Source: Marinobacter sediminum
GTDB taxonomy: Bacteria; Pseudomonadota; Gammaproteobacteria; Pseudomonadales; Oleiphilaceae
Assembly (NCBI RefSeq): GCF_016820575.1
Contig: NZ_JAEMQH010000001.1
Span: 1,302,001-1,366,000 of the forward strand
Direction of reading: 5' to 3'
DNA: 64,000 bases
In this document: positions 44,409 through 55,380 of the stretch, in pieces
How the letters are laid out: every line of letters starts with the position of its first letter
Position numbering within the stretch: the first letter of the stretch is position 1
Made by a program: the position numbers and the translations under genes
The notes under the pieces: generated by a model
What the model saw: only the letters and a program-made list of their open reading frames with translations
The model's database searches: none
Told to the model about the DNA's origin: nothing

Positions 44409-45803
44409 TCAGTACTTGTAGCTTTCTGGCTTGTACGGGCCTTCGACCGGTACACCGATGTATTTGGCCTGCTCCGGGGTCATCTTGGTGATCACGCCAC
44501 CAAAGCCTTCGACCATTGCACGGGCCACTTCTTCGTCAAGATGCTTGGGCAGAACCTGTACATACACGCCCTTTTCACGGGCATCTTCCGGCAGGTCGGC
44601 GAACTTGCGCTCGAACAGGTAGATCTGCGCCAGAACCTGGTTGGCGAAAGAGCCATCCATGATCCGCGACGGGTGGCCAGTGGCGTTGCCCAGGTTCACC
44701 AGGCGACCCTCAGACAGCAGGATCAGGTGATCGTTGGCGGCCTTGTCGCGATACACCACGTGTACCTGCGGCTTCACTTCGTCCCACTCCCAGTTCTTGC
44801 GCATGTAGGCAGTATCGATCTCGTTGTCGAAGTGACCGATGTTGCACACGACAGCACCAGACTTCAGGGCCTTGAGCATGTGCGAGTCGCACACGTTCAT
44901 GTTGCCGGTAGTGGTGACCAACAGGTCGGTGTTCTGCAGCAGGTCGCGGTTAACGCCGGCTTCGGTCCCGGTGTTCACGCCATTGATGTACGGCGAGACC
45001 AGCTCGAAGCCGTCCATGCACGCCTGCATGGCGCAGATCGGATCCGCTTCGGTGACTTTCACGATCATGCCTTCCTGGCGCAGGGAAGCGGCGGAGCCTT
45101 TGCCCACGTCACCGTAGCCAATCACCAGCGCTTTCTTGCCGGCCATCAGGTGGTCGGTGCCGCGCTTGATGGCGTCGTTCAGGCTGTGACGGCAACCGTA
45201 TTTGTTGTCGTTCTTGGCCTTGGTGACGGCATCGTTGACGTTGATGGCCGGCACTTTCAGGGTGCCGTCGCGCAGCATTTCCTGAAGGCGGTGCACACCG
45301 GTGGTGGTTTCTTCGGTAACGCCGTGGCAGTTAGCCAGGATTTCCGGGTATTTCTCGTGGAGCAGGGCAGTCAGGTCGCCGCCGTCATCCAAGATCATGT
45401 TCGGCTGCCAGCCATCCACGTCAGCACCGACAGTGCGCTCGAGGCACCAGTCGTATTCTTCATCGGTTTCGCCTTTCCAGGCAAAGACCGGAATGCCCCG
45501 GGCAGCGATGGCTGCGGCAGCCTGGTCCTGGGTGGAAAAGATGTTGCAGGATGACCAGCGAACATCCGCGCCCAACTCAACCAGCGTCTCAATCAGCACG
45601 GCGGTCTGGATGGTCATGTGGATGCAGCCCATGATGTTGGCGCCTTTCAGTGGCTGCTCGGCCTTATATTTCTCTCGCAGGGCGATCAGGGCGGGCATTT
45701 CGCCTTCGGCGATCTTGATTTCCTTACGGCCCCAGTCGGCCAGGGAAATATCACGGACTTTGTAGTCGTCGAAATTCTTCAGTTGTTCTGCGGGAGTGCT
45801 CAT
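44409..45803 (-). CDS. ahcY: Adenosylhomocysteinase
   Basis: The 464-residue enzyme hydrolyses S-adenosylhomocysteine to adenosine and homocysteine. Recognisable parts are the N-terminal [18 protein letters not shown], the NAD-binding segment [15 protein letters not shown] and the C-terminal [10 protein letters not shown]. The insertion-containing length is typical of proteobacterial AhcY. It lies between metK and metF. The 65-base gap to metK holds a hairpin but no SAH riboswitch that I could recognise. Confidence 0.96.
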   Translation of the reverse strand: MSTPAEQLKNFDDYKVRDISLADWGRKEIKIAEGEMPALIALREKYKAEQPLKGANIMGCIHMTIQTAVLIETLVELGADVRWSSCNIFSTQDQAAAAIAARGIPVFAWKGETDEEYDWCLERTVGADVDGWQPNMILDDGGDLTALLHEKYPEILANCHGVTEETTTGVHRLQEMLRDGTLKVPAINVNDAVTKAKNDNKYGCRHSLNDAIKRGTDHLMAGKKALVIGYGDVGKGSAASLRQEGMIVKVTEADPICAMQACMDGFELVSPYINGVNTGTEAGVNRDLLQNTDLLVTTTGNMNVCDSHMLKALKSGAVVCNIGHFDNEIDTAYMRKNWEWDEVKPQVHVVYRDKAANDHLILLSEGRLVNLGNATGHPSRIMDGSFANQVLAQIYLFERKFADLPEDAREKGVYVQVLPKHLDEEVARAMVEGFGGVITKMTPEQAKYIGVPVEGPYKPESYKY

Positions 45804-45834
45804 GGTGTTCTCCTGTCAGTCGTGTCTTAACTTG

Positions 45835-45858
45835 GGCGTATGCCGTCTGACATACGCC
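45835..45858 (-). other. Hairpin between metK and ahcY
   Basis: GGCGTATG / CATACGCC with an 8-base loop, 10 bases after the metK stop. No T-run follows, so it may be a processing or stabilising element within the operon. Confidence 0.6.
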
Positions 45859-45868
45859 TGAAATTGGT

Positions 45869-47059
45869 TTAGATACCAGCGGCATCTTTCAGTGCGGCTG
45901 CGCGGTCGGTCTTCTCCCACGGGAACGCGGTAAAGGTCTTGCCGCCCACGGTCATCTCGTATGGCTCGCGACCAAAGTGGCCATAGGCCGCAGTGGCGCG
46001 GTACATCGGGTGCAGCAGATCCAGCATGTTGGTGATCGCATAGGGGCGCAGGTCAAAGTGCTCGCGCACCAACTGAATGATCTTGTCGTCGCTGATCTTG
46101 CCGGTACCAAAGGTGTTGAGGGAGATAGAGGTAGGCTGTGCCACACCGATGGCGTAGGACACCTGAATCTCACACTTGTCGGCCAGCCCGGCGGCCACGA
46201 TGTTCTTGGCAACGTAACGGCCAGCGTAGGCGGCGGAGCGGTCAACCTTGGACGGGTCCTTGCCCGAGAATGCGCCGCCACCGTGACGGGCCATGCCGCC
46301 GTAAGTGTCGACAATGATCTTGCGTCCGGTCAGGCCGCAGTCGCCCACCGGGCCGCCAATCACAAACTTGCCGGTCGGGTTAATGTGGAACTGGGTGTCC
46401 TCGTGCAGCAGTTCGGCCGGCAGGGTGTGCTTGACCACCAGCTCCATGATCGCTTCTTTCAGGTCCGCCTGGCTGACGTCTTCGTCGTGCTGGGTGGACA
46501 GAACCACGGCATCGATACCCGTTACCCGGCCGTTCTCATAGCGGCAGGTAACCTGGCTCTTGGCGTCGGGGCGCAGCCACGGCAGCAGACCGCTCTTGCG
46601 GGCTTCGGCCTGGCGCTCAACCAAACGGTGAGCAAAGGTGATCGGTGCCGGCATCAGCACGCTGGTTTCGTTGCTGGCGTAGCCGAACATCAGGCCCTGG
46701 TCGCCGGCGCCCTGATCTTCAGGCTTTTTACGGTCAACGCCCTGGGCGATGTCGACGGACTGCTTGCCGATGATGTTGATAACGCCACAGGTGTCGCCGT
46801 CGTAGCCTACGTCGGAGGAGGTGTAGCCAATGTCCTTGATTACGCCACGCACCAGATCTTCCAGGTCGACCCAGGCGCTGGTGGTGATTTCACCACCGAC
46901 GATGGCCACGCCGGTTTTGACCATGGTTTCGCAGGCAACGCGGGCATGGGGGTCTTCGGTCAGGATGGCGTCCAGTACCGCATCGGAAATCTGGTCGGCC
47001 AGTTTGTCCGGATGGCCTTCGGAGACCGACTCGGAAGTAAAGATGCTGTAATCAGACAT
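45869..47059 (-). CDS. metK: S-adenosylmethionine synthetase
   Basis: The 396-residue enzyme makes SAM from methionine and ATP. It has the SEGHPDK motif near the start, the [12 protein letters not shown] loop and the [12 protein letters not shown] terminus. ATG 47059 has a GGAGC-like site upstream; the frame opens 39 codons further but includes operator DNA. The gene follows a SahR-type regulator and has a copy of the ATATCAAA palindrome in front. Confidence 0.96.
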   Translation of the reverse strand: MSDYSIFTSESVSEGHPDKLADQISDAVLDAILTEDPHARVACETMVKTGVAIVGGEITTSAWVDLEDLVRGVIKDIGYTSSDVGYDGDTCGVINIIGKQSVDIAQGVDRKKPEDQGAGDQGLMFGYASNETSVLMPAPITFAHRLVERQAEARKSGLLPWLRPDAKSQVTCRYENGRVTGIDAVVLSTQHDEDVSQADLKEAIMELVVKHTLPAELLHEDTQFHINPTGKFVIGGPVGDCGLTGRKIIVDTYGGMARHGGGAFSGKDPSKVDRSAAYAGRYVAKNIVAAGLADKCEIQVSYAIGVAQPTSISLNTFGTGKISDDKIIQLVREHFDLRPYAITNMLDLLHPMYRATAAYGHFGREPYEMTVGGKTFTAFPWEKTDRAAALKDAAGI

Positions 47060-47169
47060 AAAGTTGCTCCTCTGTGAGCGATTCATATTCGTGCCGGTGC
47101 GTGTCGCGCGACCAATACCGGCGGTCGTGTTGTTGATCTTGCTTGGTGTACGTAATACTACGTACGACC

Positions 47170-47189
47170 ATATCAAAGTTTTTTGATAT
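47170..47189. promoter_or_regulatory. SahR-type operator before metK
   Basis: ATATCAAA-GTTT-TTTGATAT, a perfect 8-bp dyad with a 4-base spacer. The same half-sites occur at 48253–48272. It lies between the regulator gene and metK, 111 bases before the metK start. Confidence 0.8.
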
Positions 47190-47214
47190 TCACTGATGTG
47201 GACGCGGGTTTCTG

Positions 47215-48210
47215 TCAGTCCGTGGTCTTCCAGAACTCCCGAACCTGTATCTGAAATCCGTTCCGAAGGCCGATGAACAGTTGTTCGCCTGCCTTTAATC
47301 CTGCCTCCGACGCCCAGGCGGTCAGCTCTTCCGGCTCAAAGCCGAGCCAGAGGTCACCGCAGTTTTCCTTGGCCCAGTCCTGGTCGTGGCTGCACAGTTC
47401 GCTAATCACCAAGCAGCCGCTGTTATTCATCAGTGCCGCCGCGTCCAGAAAAATATCCGCCGGGCTGGGCACGTGGTGCAGCACCATGTTGGCGACCACC
47501 AGATCAAAGGCATCGCCCCGGGCCAGCAGGGTATCGGTGACGCCCTCAATCAGGTCGACGTTATTAAGTCGCTGATCGATGCAGGTACGGGTGGCCTTGG
47601 CCAGCATGTCCCGGCTGTTATCCAGTGCAACGACATGACCGGACAGCTCCGACAGCACCTTCAGGAAGGCGCCTTCACCCGGGCCTATTTCCAGGGTGGT
47701 TTGCCACGGCTGCCGGGTGGCGCGCTTGCGCAGCAGTTCCGCTACCGGCTCGGCGTACAGGTCGAAGGCCGCAATCAGTTCCTGTTGCTCGCGGAATTGA
47801 TCCGAATGCCGGGCAAAAAACACCTGCGACTGATCCGCCCGCTGGGTGCGGATGGCATCGATCTTCGCCTGCAGGTGCACCGGCAGAGGCACCTTGTCGA
47901 CGGTTTCAAAGATCTGGCGGATGGTGTGATCCGTCAGCTTGTCGCTGTCCAGGTGTAGGGGGCGACGGTAAAAAATGGCGTTGCCTTCCCGCTGGGGCTC
48001 CAGCAGGCCAGCCTTGTGCATCACCTTTAAGTGGTGGCTCATGCCGGACTGGCGCATATCGAATAGCTGGCTCAGCTCCAGCACGCCAAAGGTGTCCCGG
48101 CGCAGCACGCGCAGAATCTCCAGGCGCAATGGATCCCCGCTTGCTTTGAAGATCGGGGCCAGGGCGTCCACAGAGGACTTTTCGTTCGCGTGCGTGTTCA
48201 TGGATGTCAT
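47215..48210 (-). CDS. ArsR-family regulator fused to a methyltransferase domain (SahR-like)
   Basis: An N-terminal ArsR winged helix ([49 protein letters not shown]) is joined to a SAM-methyltransferase-like domain ([41 protein letters not shown]). SahR regulators of this build bind S-adenosylhomocysteine and control SAM-cycle genes. Position next to metK–ahcY–metF and the paired operators support that. Start choice is unclear: ATG at 48243, 48210 or 48201 all fit; 48243 would leave only nine bases to the operator. Confidence 0.87.
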   Translation of the reverse strand: MTSMNTHANEKSSVDALAPIFKASGDPLRLEILRVLRRDTFGVLELSQLFDMRQSGMSHHLKVMHKAGLLEPQREGNAIFYRRPLHLDSDKLTDHTIRQIFETVDKVPLPVHLQAKIDAIRTQRADQSQVFFARHSDQFREQQELIAAFDLYAEPVAELLRKRATRQPWQTTLEIGPGEGAFLKVLSELSGHVVALDNSRDMLAKATRTCIDQRLNNVDLIEGVTDTLLARGDAFDLVVANMVLHHVPSPADIFLDAAALMNNSGCLVISELCSHDQDWAKENCGDLWLGFEPEELTAWASEAGLKAGEQLFIGLRNGFQIQVREFWKTTD

Positions 48211-48252
48211 GGCTGCGAAGTGTAGGTGGCTTCGGGTGGTCATTCAATAGCC

Positions 48253-48272
48253 ATATCAAAAAATTTTGATAT
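48253..48272. promoter_or_regulatory. SahR-type operator between the regulator and tkt
   Basis: ATATCAAA-AAAT-TTTGATAT, with the same half-sites as the site before metK. It sits in the divergent region between the regulator and tkt, close to the regulator's start, so autoregulation is likely; an effect on tkt is possible. Confidence 0.8.
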
Positions 48273-48435
48273 AGATTTATCATTCTTTGAAATCAGTCCG
48301 TTTCGGGAATCCACAGCCGTAGTTTTCAACAATAGGGGTATGCCGATTTGCCCCGGCACACAGTAATCGGCGAAAATACGCGCCTCTTTTTTGAGCAGTT
48401 CGAATTCTTTCCTGAAAAATACTGGAGAAACGTCA

Positions 48436-50436
48436 ATGCCGTCTCGTAAAGATCTCGCCAACGCCATTCGCGCGCTGAGCATGGATGCGGTTCAGAAAGC
48501 CAAGTCCGGCCACCCGGGTGCGCCCATGGGTATGGCGGATATCGCCGAGGTGCTGTGGAACGATTACCTGAGCCACAACCCGGCCAACCCTCAGTGGGCC
48601 AACCGTGACCGCTTCGTGCTGTCCAACGGGCATGGCTCCATGCTGCAGTATTCGCTGCTGCACCTGAGCGGTTATGACGTTTCCATCGAGGATCTGAAGA
48701 ACTTCCGTCAACTGCACTCCAAGACCCCGGGGCACCCGGAGTACGGCTACACGCCGGGTGTTGAGACGACCACCGGGCCGCTGGGCCAGGGCATTGCCAA
48801 CGCAGTTGGTTTTGCGATTGCTGAAAAGGCCATGGCCGCGCAATTTAACCGTCCGGGCCATGACATCGTGGACCACTACACCTATGCGTTCCTGGGCGAT
48901 GGCTGCCTGATGGAAGGTATCTCCCACGAAGTCTCCTCGCTGGCAGGCACCCTGGGGCTTGGCAAGTTGATCATGTTCTACGATGACAACGGCATCTCCA
49001 TCGACGGTGAAGTGGACGGCTGGTTCACCGACAATACCCCGCAGCGTTTCGAATCCTACGGCTGGCAAGTCATTCCGGCCGTTGATGGCCACGATGCCGA
49101 CGCCATCCGCGCCGCCATCGAAGCTGGCCGTGCCAACACCGAGCAGCCAACACTGATCTGCTGCAAGACCGTGATTGGTTTCGGCTCTCCGAACAAACAG
49201 GGTAAAGAAAGCTGCCACGGCGCTCCGCTGGGCGAAGACGAAATCGCCCTGACCCGCGAGCAACTGGGCTGGGAACACGGCGCCTTCGAAATTCCGTCTG
49301 ACATTGCTGCCGCCTGGAACGCCCGCGAGAAAGGTCAGGCTGTCCAGTCCGAGTGGGAACAGAAGTTTGCCGCTTACGAGCAGGCTGAGCCAGAGCTGGC
49401 GGCTGAGTTCAAGCGCCGGATGGCCGGCGAGCTGCCTGCCGATTTCTCAGAAAAAGCCCAGGCGTACATCCAGGAGTGCCAAGACAAGGGCGAGACCATC
49501 GCCAGCCGTAAGGCCTCCCAGAACACCCTGAACGCCTACGGGCCGCTGCTGCCGGAACTGCTGGGCGGTTCCGCCGACCTGGCCGGTTCCAACCTGACTA
49601 TCTGGAGTGGCGTCGAAGGTCTGACCAAAGAAGACGCCAGCGGCAACTACATCTATTACGGTGTGCGTGAGTTTGGCATGGCCGCCATCATGAACGGCAT
49701 CGCCCTGCACGGTGGCTTTGTGCCCTATGGCGCCACCTTCCTGATCTTCATGGAATACTGCCGCAACGCCGTGCGTATGGCGGCCCTGATGAAGCAGCGT
49801 TCGATCTTTGTCTTCACCCACGACTCCATCGGCCTGGGCGAAGATGGCCCCACGCACCAGCCGGTTGAGCAGCTCGCCAGCCTGCGTACCACGCCGAACA
49901 TGAGCACCTGGCGCCCGGCCGACACCGTTGAATCTGCGGTCGCCTGGAAAGCAGCACTGGAGCGCAACGATGGCCCGACCGCCATGGTGTTCTCACGCCA
50001 GGGTTTGCCGGCCCAGGCACGTGATGCCCAGCAGCTGGCCGATGTGGCCAAGGGCGGTTACATCCTGTCCGACAGCGAAGGCAGCCCCGAGCTGATCCTG
50101 ATCGCCACCGGTTCTGAAGTAGGCCTGGCACAGGATGCTGCCGCCAAGCTGCGGGAGCAGGGCAAGAGCATTCGTGTGGTTTCCATGCCCTCCACCGACG
50201 TATTCGATGCCCAGAGCGCCGAGTACAAGCAAAAGGTTCTGCCGCTGGATGTCACCAATCGCGTTGCCATCGAAGCCTCCATTGCTGACTACTGGTACAA
50301 GTACGTGGGTCTGGACGGACGCATTGTGGGCATGACCACCTTCGGCGAATCTGCGCCGGCCGGTGAGCTGTTCAAAGAGTTCGGCTTCACCGTCGACAAC
50401 GTGCTGGAAGTGGCCTCAGAACTGCTGGAAGCCTGA
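48436..50436 (+). CDS. tkt: Transketolase
   Basis: The 666-residue thiamine diphosphate enzyme has the family start [28 protein letters not shown], the TPP motif [12 protein letters not shown] and the pyrimidine domain with [11 protein letters not shown] and [15 protein letters not shown]. It moves two-carbon units in the pentose phosphate pathway. ATG 48436 has GGAGAA seven bases upstream. Its stop overlaps the start of epd, so the two are coupled in a carbon-metabolism operon with pgk. Confidence 0.96.
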   Translation: MPSRKDLANAIRALSMDAVQKAKSGHPGAPMGMADIAEVLWNDYLSHNPANPQWANRDRFVLSNGHGSMLQYSLLHLSGYDVSIEDLKNFRQLHSKTPGHPEYGYTPGVETTTGPLGQGIANAVGFAIAEKAMAAQFNRPGHDIVDHYTYAFLGDGCLMEGISHEVSSLAGTLGLGKLIMFYDDNGISIDGEVDGWFTDNTPQRFESYGWQVIPAVDGHDADAIRAAIEAGRANTEQPTLICCKTVIGFGSPNKQGKESCHGAPLGEDEIALTREQLGWEHGAFEIPSDIAAAWNAREKGQAVQSEWEQKFAAYEQAEPELAAEFKRRMAGELPADFSEKAQAYIQECQDKGETIASRKASQNTLNAYGPLLPELLGGSADLAGSNLTIWSGVEGLTKEDASGNYIYYGVREFGMAAIMNGIALHGGFVPYGATFLIFMEYCRNAVRMAALMKQRSIFVFTHDSIGLGEDGPTHQPVEQLASLRTTPNMSTWRPADTVESAVAWKAALERNDGPTAMVFSRQGLPAQARDAQQLADVAKGGYILSDSEGSPELILIATGSEVGLAQDAAAKLREQGKSIRVVSMPSTDVFDAQSAEYKQKVLPLDVTNRVAIEASIADYWYKYVGLDGRIVGMTTFGESAPAGELFKEFGFTVDNVLEVASELLEA

Positions 50437-51467
50437 TGACCAAGTCCGCGCCGTTTCGAATTGCCATCAACGGGTACGGCCGCATTGGTCAGTGCGTGTT
50501 GCGTGCGCTTTATGAAAACGGTTTTCGCGATCACCTGCGGGTGGTCGCGATCAACGAACTCTCGGACATCGACACCATCGCCCACCTGACCCGTTATGAT
50601 TCCACTCATGGCCGGTTTCGGGGCGAGATCGAGGTGCAAGGCCAGGACCTGATCGTCAATGGCGATCCCATTCGGGTGCTCAGCCACACGGAACCGGCCG
50701 AGCTGCCGTGGGATCAGCTCGATGTCGATCTGGTCCTCGAATGCTCCGGTGCATACTCCGACCGGGCCACAGCCGAGCGTCACCTGGATGCCGGCGCCAA
50801 GCGCCTGCTGTTTTCACAGCCCGCGGAATCAGACGTCGATCGCACCGTGGTCTTCGGCATCAACCAAGACCAGATCGCCGCGACCGACCGGATAGTGGCT
50901 GCTGGTTCCTGCACCACTAACTGCCTGGTGCCGGTCATTCAGGTGTTGGATGAGGCCTTTGGTGTCGAGCATGGCACCACGACAACCATCCATGCGGCGA
51001 TGAACGACCAGCCGGTTATCGATGCCTACCATCACCAGGATTTGCGACGAACCCGTAGCGCCCTGCATAACATCGTGCCGGTCGATACCGGGCTTGCCCG
51101 GGGCATAGAGCGATTGCTGCCGCACATGCACGGCCGGTTCAGTTCTGTAGCCATGCGGGTCCCTACCCTGAATGTCTCCGCCATTGATATGGTAGTGAGC
51201 GTTGCTCAGGCCACCGACGTGACAGCCGTCAATGAGCTGCTGAAGAAGACAGCGGCCGGCTCACTGAAGGGTATTCTGGGATACACCGACGAACTGCTGG
51301 CCAGCTCCGATTTCAACCACGATGCCCATTCCGGCGTGGTGGATGGCGGCCAGACCCGCGTCACGGGCGGAACCATGGTGAAAGTATTGTGCTGGTTCGA
51401 CAATGAGTGGGGCTTTGCGAACCGTATGCTCGACGTCAGCAAGAGCTGGTTAACCCATCATTCTTAA
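50436..51467 (+). CDS. epd: Erythrose-4-phosphate dehydrogenase
   Basis: The 343-residue GAPDH-family enzyme has the Rossmann motif NGYGRIGQ, the catalytic Cys159 in AGSCTTNC and WFDNEWGFANRM near the end. The coenzyme-binding loop reads INELSD (Glu41) where GAPDH has INDP, which favours Epd, an enzyme of pyridoxal phosphate synthesis. The position between tkt and pgk matches Epd in other gammaproteobacteria. It could retain some GAPDH activity. Confidence 0.9.
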   Translation: MTKSAPFRIAINGYGRIGQCVLRALYENGFRDHLRVVAINELSDIDTIAHLTRYDSTHGRFRGEIEVQGQDLIVNGDPIRVLSHTEPAELPWDQLDVDLVLECSGAYSDRATAERHLDAGAKRLLFSQPAESDVDRTVVFGINQDQIAATDRIVAAGSCTTNCLVPVIQVLDEAFGVEHGTTTTIHAAMNDQPVIDAYHHQDLRRTRSALHNIVPVDTGLARGIERLLPHMHGRFSSVAMRVPTLNVSAIDMVVSVAQATDVTAVNELLKKTAAGSLKGILGYTDELLASSDFNHDAHSGVVDGGQTRVTGGTMVKVLCWFDNEWGFANRMLDVSKSWLTHHS

Positions 51468-51496
51468 TCTGAAATTTTGTTGAAGGGACGAACACT

Positions 51497-52660
51497 ATGG
51501 CCATTAAGAAAATGACCGACCTGAACCTTGCCGGCAAGCGGGTTCTGATTCGCGAAGACCTGAACGTGCCAGTCAAAGACGGCAAGGTGTCCAGCGACGC
51601 CCGTATCCGCGCGTCACTGCCCACCATCAAGGCGGCCATGGAGGCAGGTGCCAAGGTCATGCTGATGTCCCATCTGGGTCGTCCGGAAGAAGGCGTGTAC
51701 GACGAAGCCTCTTCCATGAAGCCGGTTGCGGATCATCTTTCCGGTGTTCTTGGTCAGGACGTTCGCCTGATCAAAGATTACCTGAACGGTGTTGAAGTCG
51801 CTGACGGCGAAGTGGTGCTGTTTGAGAACGTCCGCTTCAACAAAGGCGAAAAGAAAGACGACGAAGCACTGGCCAAGCAATACGCCGCCCTGTGCGATGT
51901 CTATGTAATGGACGCCTTCGGCACCGCCCACCGTGCCCAGGCGTCTACCCACGGTGTTGCCCGGTTCGCGCCGGAAGCTTGTGCCGGTCCGCTACTGGCC
52001 GCCGAGCTCGAAGCCCTGGAAAAGGCCCTGGACAAACCGGCCAAGCCAGTAGTCGCCATTGTTGGCGGTTCCAAGGTGTCTACCAAGCTGGACGTACTGA
52101 ATGCCCTTGAGAAAGTGTGCGACCAGATCATCGTCGGTGGCGGCATCGCCAACACCTTCCTGGCCGCGGCTGGTCATCCGGTTGGCAAGTCCCTGTGCGA
52201 GCACGACCTGATCGACACCGCCAAGGACATCGCCGCCCGGGTCGAAATCCCGTTGCCGGTTGATGTCGTGGTTGCCAGCGAGTTCGCCGAAACAGCGACC
52301 GCAACCACCAAGAACATCGAAGACGTGACCGAAGACGACATGATCCTCGACGTTGGCCCGGTCACTGCCGGTCGCTTCGCCAAGGTTCTGAAAGATGCCA
52401 AGACCATCCTCTGGAATGGTCCGGTTGGCGTCTTTGAATTCGATCAGTTCGGTAACGGCACCAAGGCCCTGGCCAACGCCATTGCCCACAGCGACGCCTT
52501 CTCACTGGCCGGCGGTGGCGACACGGTGGCGGCCGTTGACAAATACGGCGTAGCTGACAAGATTTCGTACATTTCCACCGGTGGCGGTGCCTTCCTGGAG
52601 TTCGTAGAGGGCAAAACCCTGCCGGCAGTCGCTGTACTGGAAGAACGCGGCGCCGAGTAA
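51497..52660 (+). CDS. pgk: Phosphoglycerate kinase
   Basis: The 387-residue enzyme has the family start with [16 protein letters not shown], the RASLPTI and MSHLGRP motifs, and the C-terminal nucleotide loop [13 protein letters not shown] with [10 protein letters not shown]. It makes ATP from 1,3-bisphosphoglycerate. It follows epd by 29 bases with its own ribosome site (AGGGAC). A 100-base structured element comes 36 bases after its stop. Confidence 0.96.
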   Translation: MAIKKMTDLNLAGKRVLIREDLNVPVKDGKVSSDARIRASLPTIKAAMEAGAKVMLMSHLGRPEEGVYDEASSMKPVADHLSGVLGQDVRLIKDYLNGVEVADGEVVLFENVRFNKGEKKDDEALAKQYAALCDVYVMDAFGTAHRAQASTHGVARFAPEACAGPLLAAELEALEKALDKPAKPVVAIVGGSKVSTKLDVLNALEKVCDQIIVGGGIANTFLAAAGHPVGKSLCEHDLIDTAKDIAARVEIPLPVDVVVASEFAETATATTKNIEDVTEDDMILDVGPVTAGRFAKVLKDAKTILWNGPVGVFEFDQFGNGTKALANAIAHSDAFSLAGGGDTVAAVDKYGVADKISYISTGGGAFLEFVEGKTLPAVAVLEERGAE

Positions 52661-52696
52661 TAATCGGTTAAACCGAAAAGCAAGAATCGCAAGGAG

Positions 52697-52796
52697 GGTG
52701 GGGCTACAAGCTCGTGGAATCTCGGAGGCCAAGGATGGCCGGAGAGAAGCGCACATGGACGTGCTCGTAGCGGTTCCGCGAGCTTGTAGCCCCACC
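52697..52796 (+). repeat. 100-base structured intergenic element, copy 2
   Basis: Arms of 23 bases (52697–52719 and 52774–52796) pair fully with one G·U pair around a 54-base loop, the same dimensions as at 38001–38100. The loop shares GGATGGC, AAGCGC, ACATGGACGTGCTCG and AGCGG with that copy, while the arms are unrelated in sequence. It lies between pgk and fba in the transcribed direction, so it may end, process or protect the pgk message. Confidence 0.87.
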
Positions 52797-52865
52797 GTCC
52801 GCAGCAGACTCCCAAGTCTGCAAAACCAGTTTCTAAACCTGTAAATCCAAGCAAGGAGACAACCC

Positions 52866-53930
52866 ATGGCCCTGATTTCGTTGCGGCAAATGCTGGACCA
52901 CGCCGCCGAGCGTGGTTACGGTGTGCCAGCCTTTAACGTCAATAACCTCGAGCAGATGCGCGCCATCATGGAAGCGGCTGACAAGACCGACTCCCCGGTG
53001 ATTGTTCAGGCGTCTGCCGGTGCCCGCAAGTATGCCGGAGCGCCATTCCTGCGCCACCTGATCCTCGCGGCTATTGAAGAGTTCCCGCACATCCCGGTTG
53101 CCATGCACCAGGATCACGGCACCAGCCCAGCCGTTTGCCAGCGCTCCATCCAGCTGGGCTTCAGCTCCGTGATGATGGACGGCTCCCTGGGTGAAGACGG
53201 CAAGACCCCGACCGACTACGAGTACAACGTCGACGTTACTCGCCGCACCGTAGAAATGGCCCACGCTTGTGGCGTTTCTGTTGAAGGCGAGCTGGGCTGC
53301 CTGGGCTCACTGGAAACCGGTCAGGCCGGTGAAGAAGACGGTATCGGTGCAGAAGGCACCCTGGATCACAGCCAGATGCTGACGGATCCGGAAGAAGCCG
53401 CCGACTTCGTCAAGAAGACCCACGTTGATGCCCTGGCCATCGCCATTGGCACCAGCCACGGCGCCTACAAGTTCACCCGTCCGCCGACTGGTGACATCCT
53501 GGCCATCGACCAGATCAAGGCCATCCACGCCCGCATCCCGGACACCCACCTGGTTATGCACGGCTCAAGCTCCGTACCCCAGGAGTGGCTGAAGATCATC
53601 AACGAATACGGTGGTCAGATCCCGGAAACCTACGGCGTTCCGGTTGAGGAAATCGTGGAGGGTATCAAGCACGGCGTGCGTAAGGTCAACATCGACACCG
53701 ACCTGCGTCTGGCCAGCACTGGCGCGACCCGTCGCTTCCTGGCCGAAAACCCGGCCGAGTTCGATCCGCGCAAATTCCTGAAGGCCACCATGAAGGCCAT
53801 GACGGACGTGTGCATCGACCGGTACGAAGCCTTTGGCACTGCCGGTAACGCCAGCCGGATCAAGCCGATCAACCTTGAACGGATGTTCGAGCGTTACGCC
53901 TCCGGCGAGCTGGATCCGAAGGTCAAATAA
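52866..53930 (+). CDS. fba: Class II fructose-bisphosphate aldolase
   Basis: The 354-residue zinc enzyme of the Calvin-type class II group begins [29 protein letters not shown] and has the metal site MHQDHGTS and the phosphate/Na+ loop [11 protein letters not shown] and [11 protein letters not shown]. It cleaves fructose-1,6-bisphosphate in glycolysis or works in gluconeogenesis. It has its own ribosome site (AAGGAG) and a strong terminator. Confidence 0.95.
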   Translation: MALISLRQMLDHAAERGYGVPAFNVNNLEQMRAIMEAADKTDSPVIVQASAGARKYAGAPFLRHLILAAIEEFPHIPVAMHQDHGTSPAVCQRSIQLGFSSVMMDGSLGEDGKTPTDYEYNVDVTRRTVEMAHACGVSVEGELGCLGSLETGQAGEEDGIGAEGTLDHSQMLTDPEEAADFVKKTHVDALAIAIGTSHGAYKFTRPPTGDILAIDQIKAIHARIPDTHLVMHGSSSVPQEWLKIINEYGGQIPETYGVPVEEIVEGIKHGVRKVNIDTDLRLASTGATRRFLAENPAEFDPRKFLKATMKAMTDVCIDRYEAFGTAGNASRIKPINLERMFERYASGELDPKVK

Positions 53931-53942
53931 GCTCGGCAGAGC

Positions 53943-55151
53943 TTAAGAGACCGACGTCTGATAGGCCTCCGCATTGCGGAGGCCTTTTTCGTTGTGGCGC
54001 CAGGCCGCCAGGAAAATAGCCAGGCCGATGGCCGCCGTGGTTGCTCCTACATAGCCGGTGGATGACCAGCCATAGCCGGCGGTGATCGCCATGCCGGCCA
54101 GCCAGGGCCCAAGGGCGTTGGCGAGATTGAAGGCGCCGTGGTGTGAGGCCGCCGCCAGGGTTTGCGCGCCATGGGCGACGTCCATCAGGTGAGTCTGCAA
54201 CGCCGGCCCCAGCGCGCCCATCATGGCTACCAGGAAACAGGCAGCCAGCAAGGCCGGCAGGGAACCTGTGGTGGACGGGAACGCCAGCAGGATGCAGGCG
54301 CTCAACAGCAGAATCACGCCCACCGCACGGAACCCCAGCCGGTCAAACAGCCAGCCCCCCAGCAGGTTGCCAATGAAGCCGCCGAGGCCAAACACTGCCA
54401 GACCGATAGGGATCCAGTATGGCGCCACCTCGGTAACCTCCAGCAGCGTGGGTGCCAGATAACTCAACACCGCGAACATGCCGGAAAAGCCGATGGCGCC
54501 GATGGCCAGTGCGAACCAGATGCCGGGCTTGTTGAACGCGCGGATCTCACTCAGGGAGCCCTGGCGCTGCTCGTTTGGATCCGGCGGCAGTACCGAGATC
54601 ACCATGGTGAGGGTAACCACCGCAATCAGTCCAACAAACCCGTACACGTAACGCCAGTCCAGGGACTGACCGAGCCATGCGGCCAGCGGATTACCCAACA
54701 GCAGTGCCAGGGTCAGGCCCATCATCACCCTGGCCACCGCTTTGGCTCGCTGATGGGCAGGAACCAGAGATGCCGCCACCAGGGACGCGATGCCAAAATA
54801 GGCGCCGTGGGGCAAACCGGCGACGAACCGGGCAATCATCACCCCGGTGTAATCGTCTGCCAGGGCGCTGGCTAGATTTCCTACCGCGTAGAACGCCATC
54901 AGCCAGATCAGCAACTGACGCCGGAAAAAGCGGGCGCCGATGATCGCCAGAACCGGGGCGCCGACCACCACACCCAGCGCGTAAGCACTGATGAGGTGAC
55001 CCACTTGTGGCTCTGTCACGCCGAGATCCTGGGACACGTTGGGCATCAGGCCCATGATGGCAAACTCCCCGGTGCCAATCGCAAAACCGCCTAGTGCCAA
55101 AGCGAATTCGATCAGAAAAATCTGGAGACGGGTCATCGATGCGCTGGTCAA
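53943..55151 (-). CDS. MFS transporter (AraJ-type efflux protein)
   Basis: About 400 residues with 12 predicted helices and the drug/sugar-efflux MFS patterns: GGFAIGTGEFAIMGLMPNVSQDLGV in helix 1, AYALGVVVGAPVLAIIGARFFRR, and RFVAGLPHGAYFGIASL in helix 4. These match the AraJ/NepI/YdhP group of exporters. The substrate is unknown. A TTG start at 55151 has GGGGAG five bases upstream; the ATG at 55136 has no clear ribosome site. It is divergent from cbpA. Confidence 0.83.
   Translation of the reverse strand: MTSASMTRLQIFLIEFALALGGFAIGTGEFAIMGLMPNVSQDLGVTEPQVGHLISAYALGVVVGAPVLAIIGARFFRRQLLIWLMAFYAVGNLASALADDYTGVMIARFVAGLPHGAYFGIASLVAASLVPAHQRAKAVARVMMGLTLALLLGNPLAAWLGQSLDWRYVYGFVGLIAVVTLTMVISVLPPDPNEQRQGSLSEIRAFNKPGIWFALAIGAIGFSGMFAVLSYLAPTLLEVTEVAPYWIPIGLAVFGLGGFIGNLLGGWLFDRLGFRAVGVILLLSACILLAFPSTTGSLPALLAACFLVAMMGALGPALQTHLMDVAHGAQTLAAASHHGAFNLANALGPWLAGMAITAGYGWSSTGYVGATTAAIGLAIFLAAWRHNEKGLRNAEAYQTSVS
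53963..53989 (+). terminator. Intrinsic terminator after fba
   Basis: AGGCCTCCGC / GCGGAGGCCT, 10 bp around ATT, then TTTT. It overlaps the 3' end of the convergent MFS gene. Confidence 0.88.
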
Positions 55152-55380
55152 AAAAACTCCCCTGTTACGGTCTGTCTGGCGAAACCCGACAGTTTGGCCC
55201 TTCAGGCCAGGAACGGCCATAAGGGCAACCACAGTGATACGCCGATTGATCCACCGCAAGTAACGCAAACCTGTTGCTTGTATTTCTGGAATCAACGACA
55301 ACTATAAGTATCAGGGACAGACCGCTCTCAAACGTTAATGGGTAAGAGAATTCAATCGTTGGTCGTGTTTGGGGAACAAT

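Noticed and set aside
43962-45554. Very long open frame (530 codons) opposite metF and ahcY
   Set aside because: Antisense to two certain enzymes; long reverse frames are common in GC-rich genes with biased third positions. The translation has no domain pattern.
45804-45868. Possible S-adenosylhomocysteine riboswitch before ahcY
   Set aside because: Only a simple hairpin is present; the conserved SAH riboswitch core could not be found in the 65-base gap. Control is better explained by the SahR-type operators.
47060-47169. Possible SAM riboswitch before metK
   Set aside because: No multi-helix conserved core was recognised; the clear signal there is the ATATCAAA palindrome further upstream.
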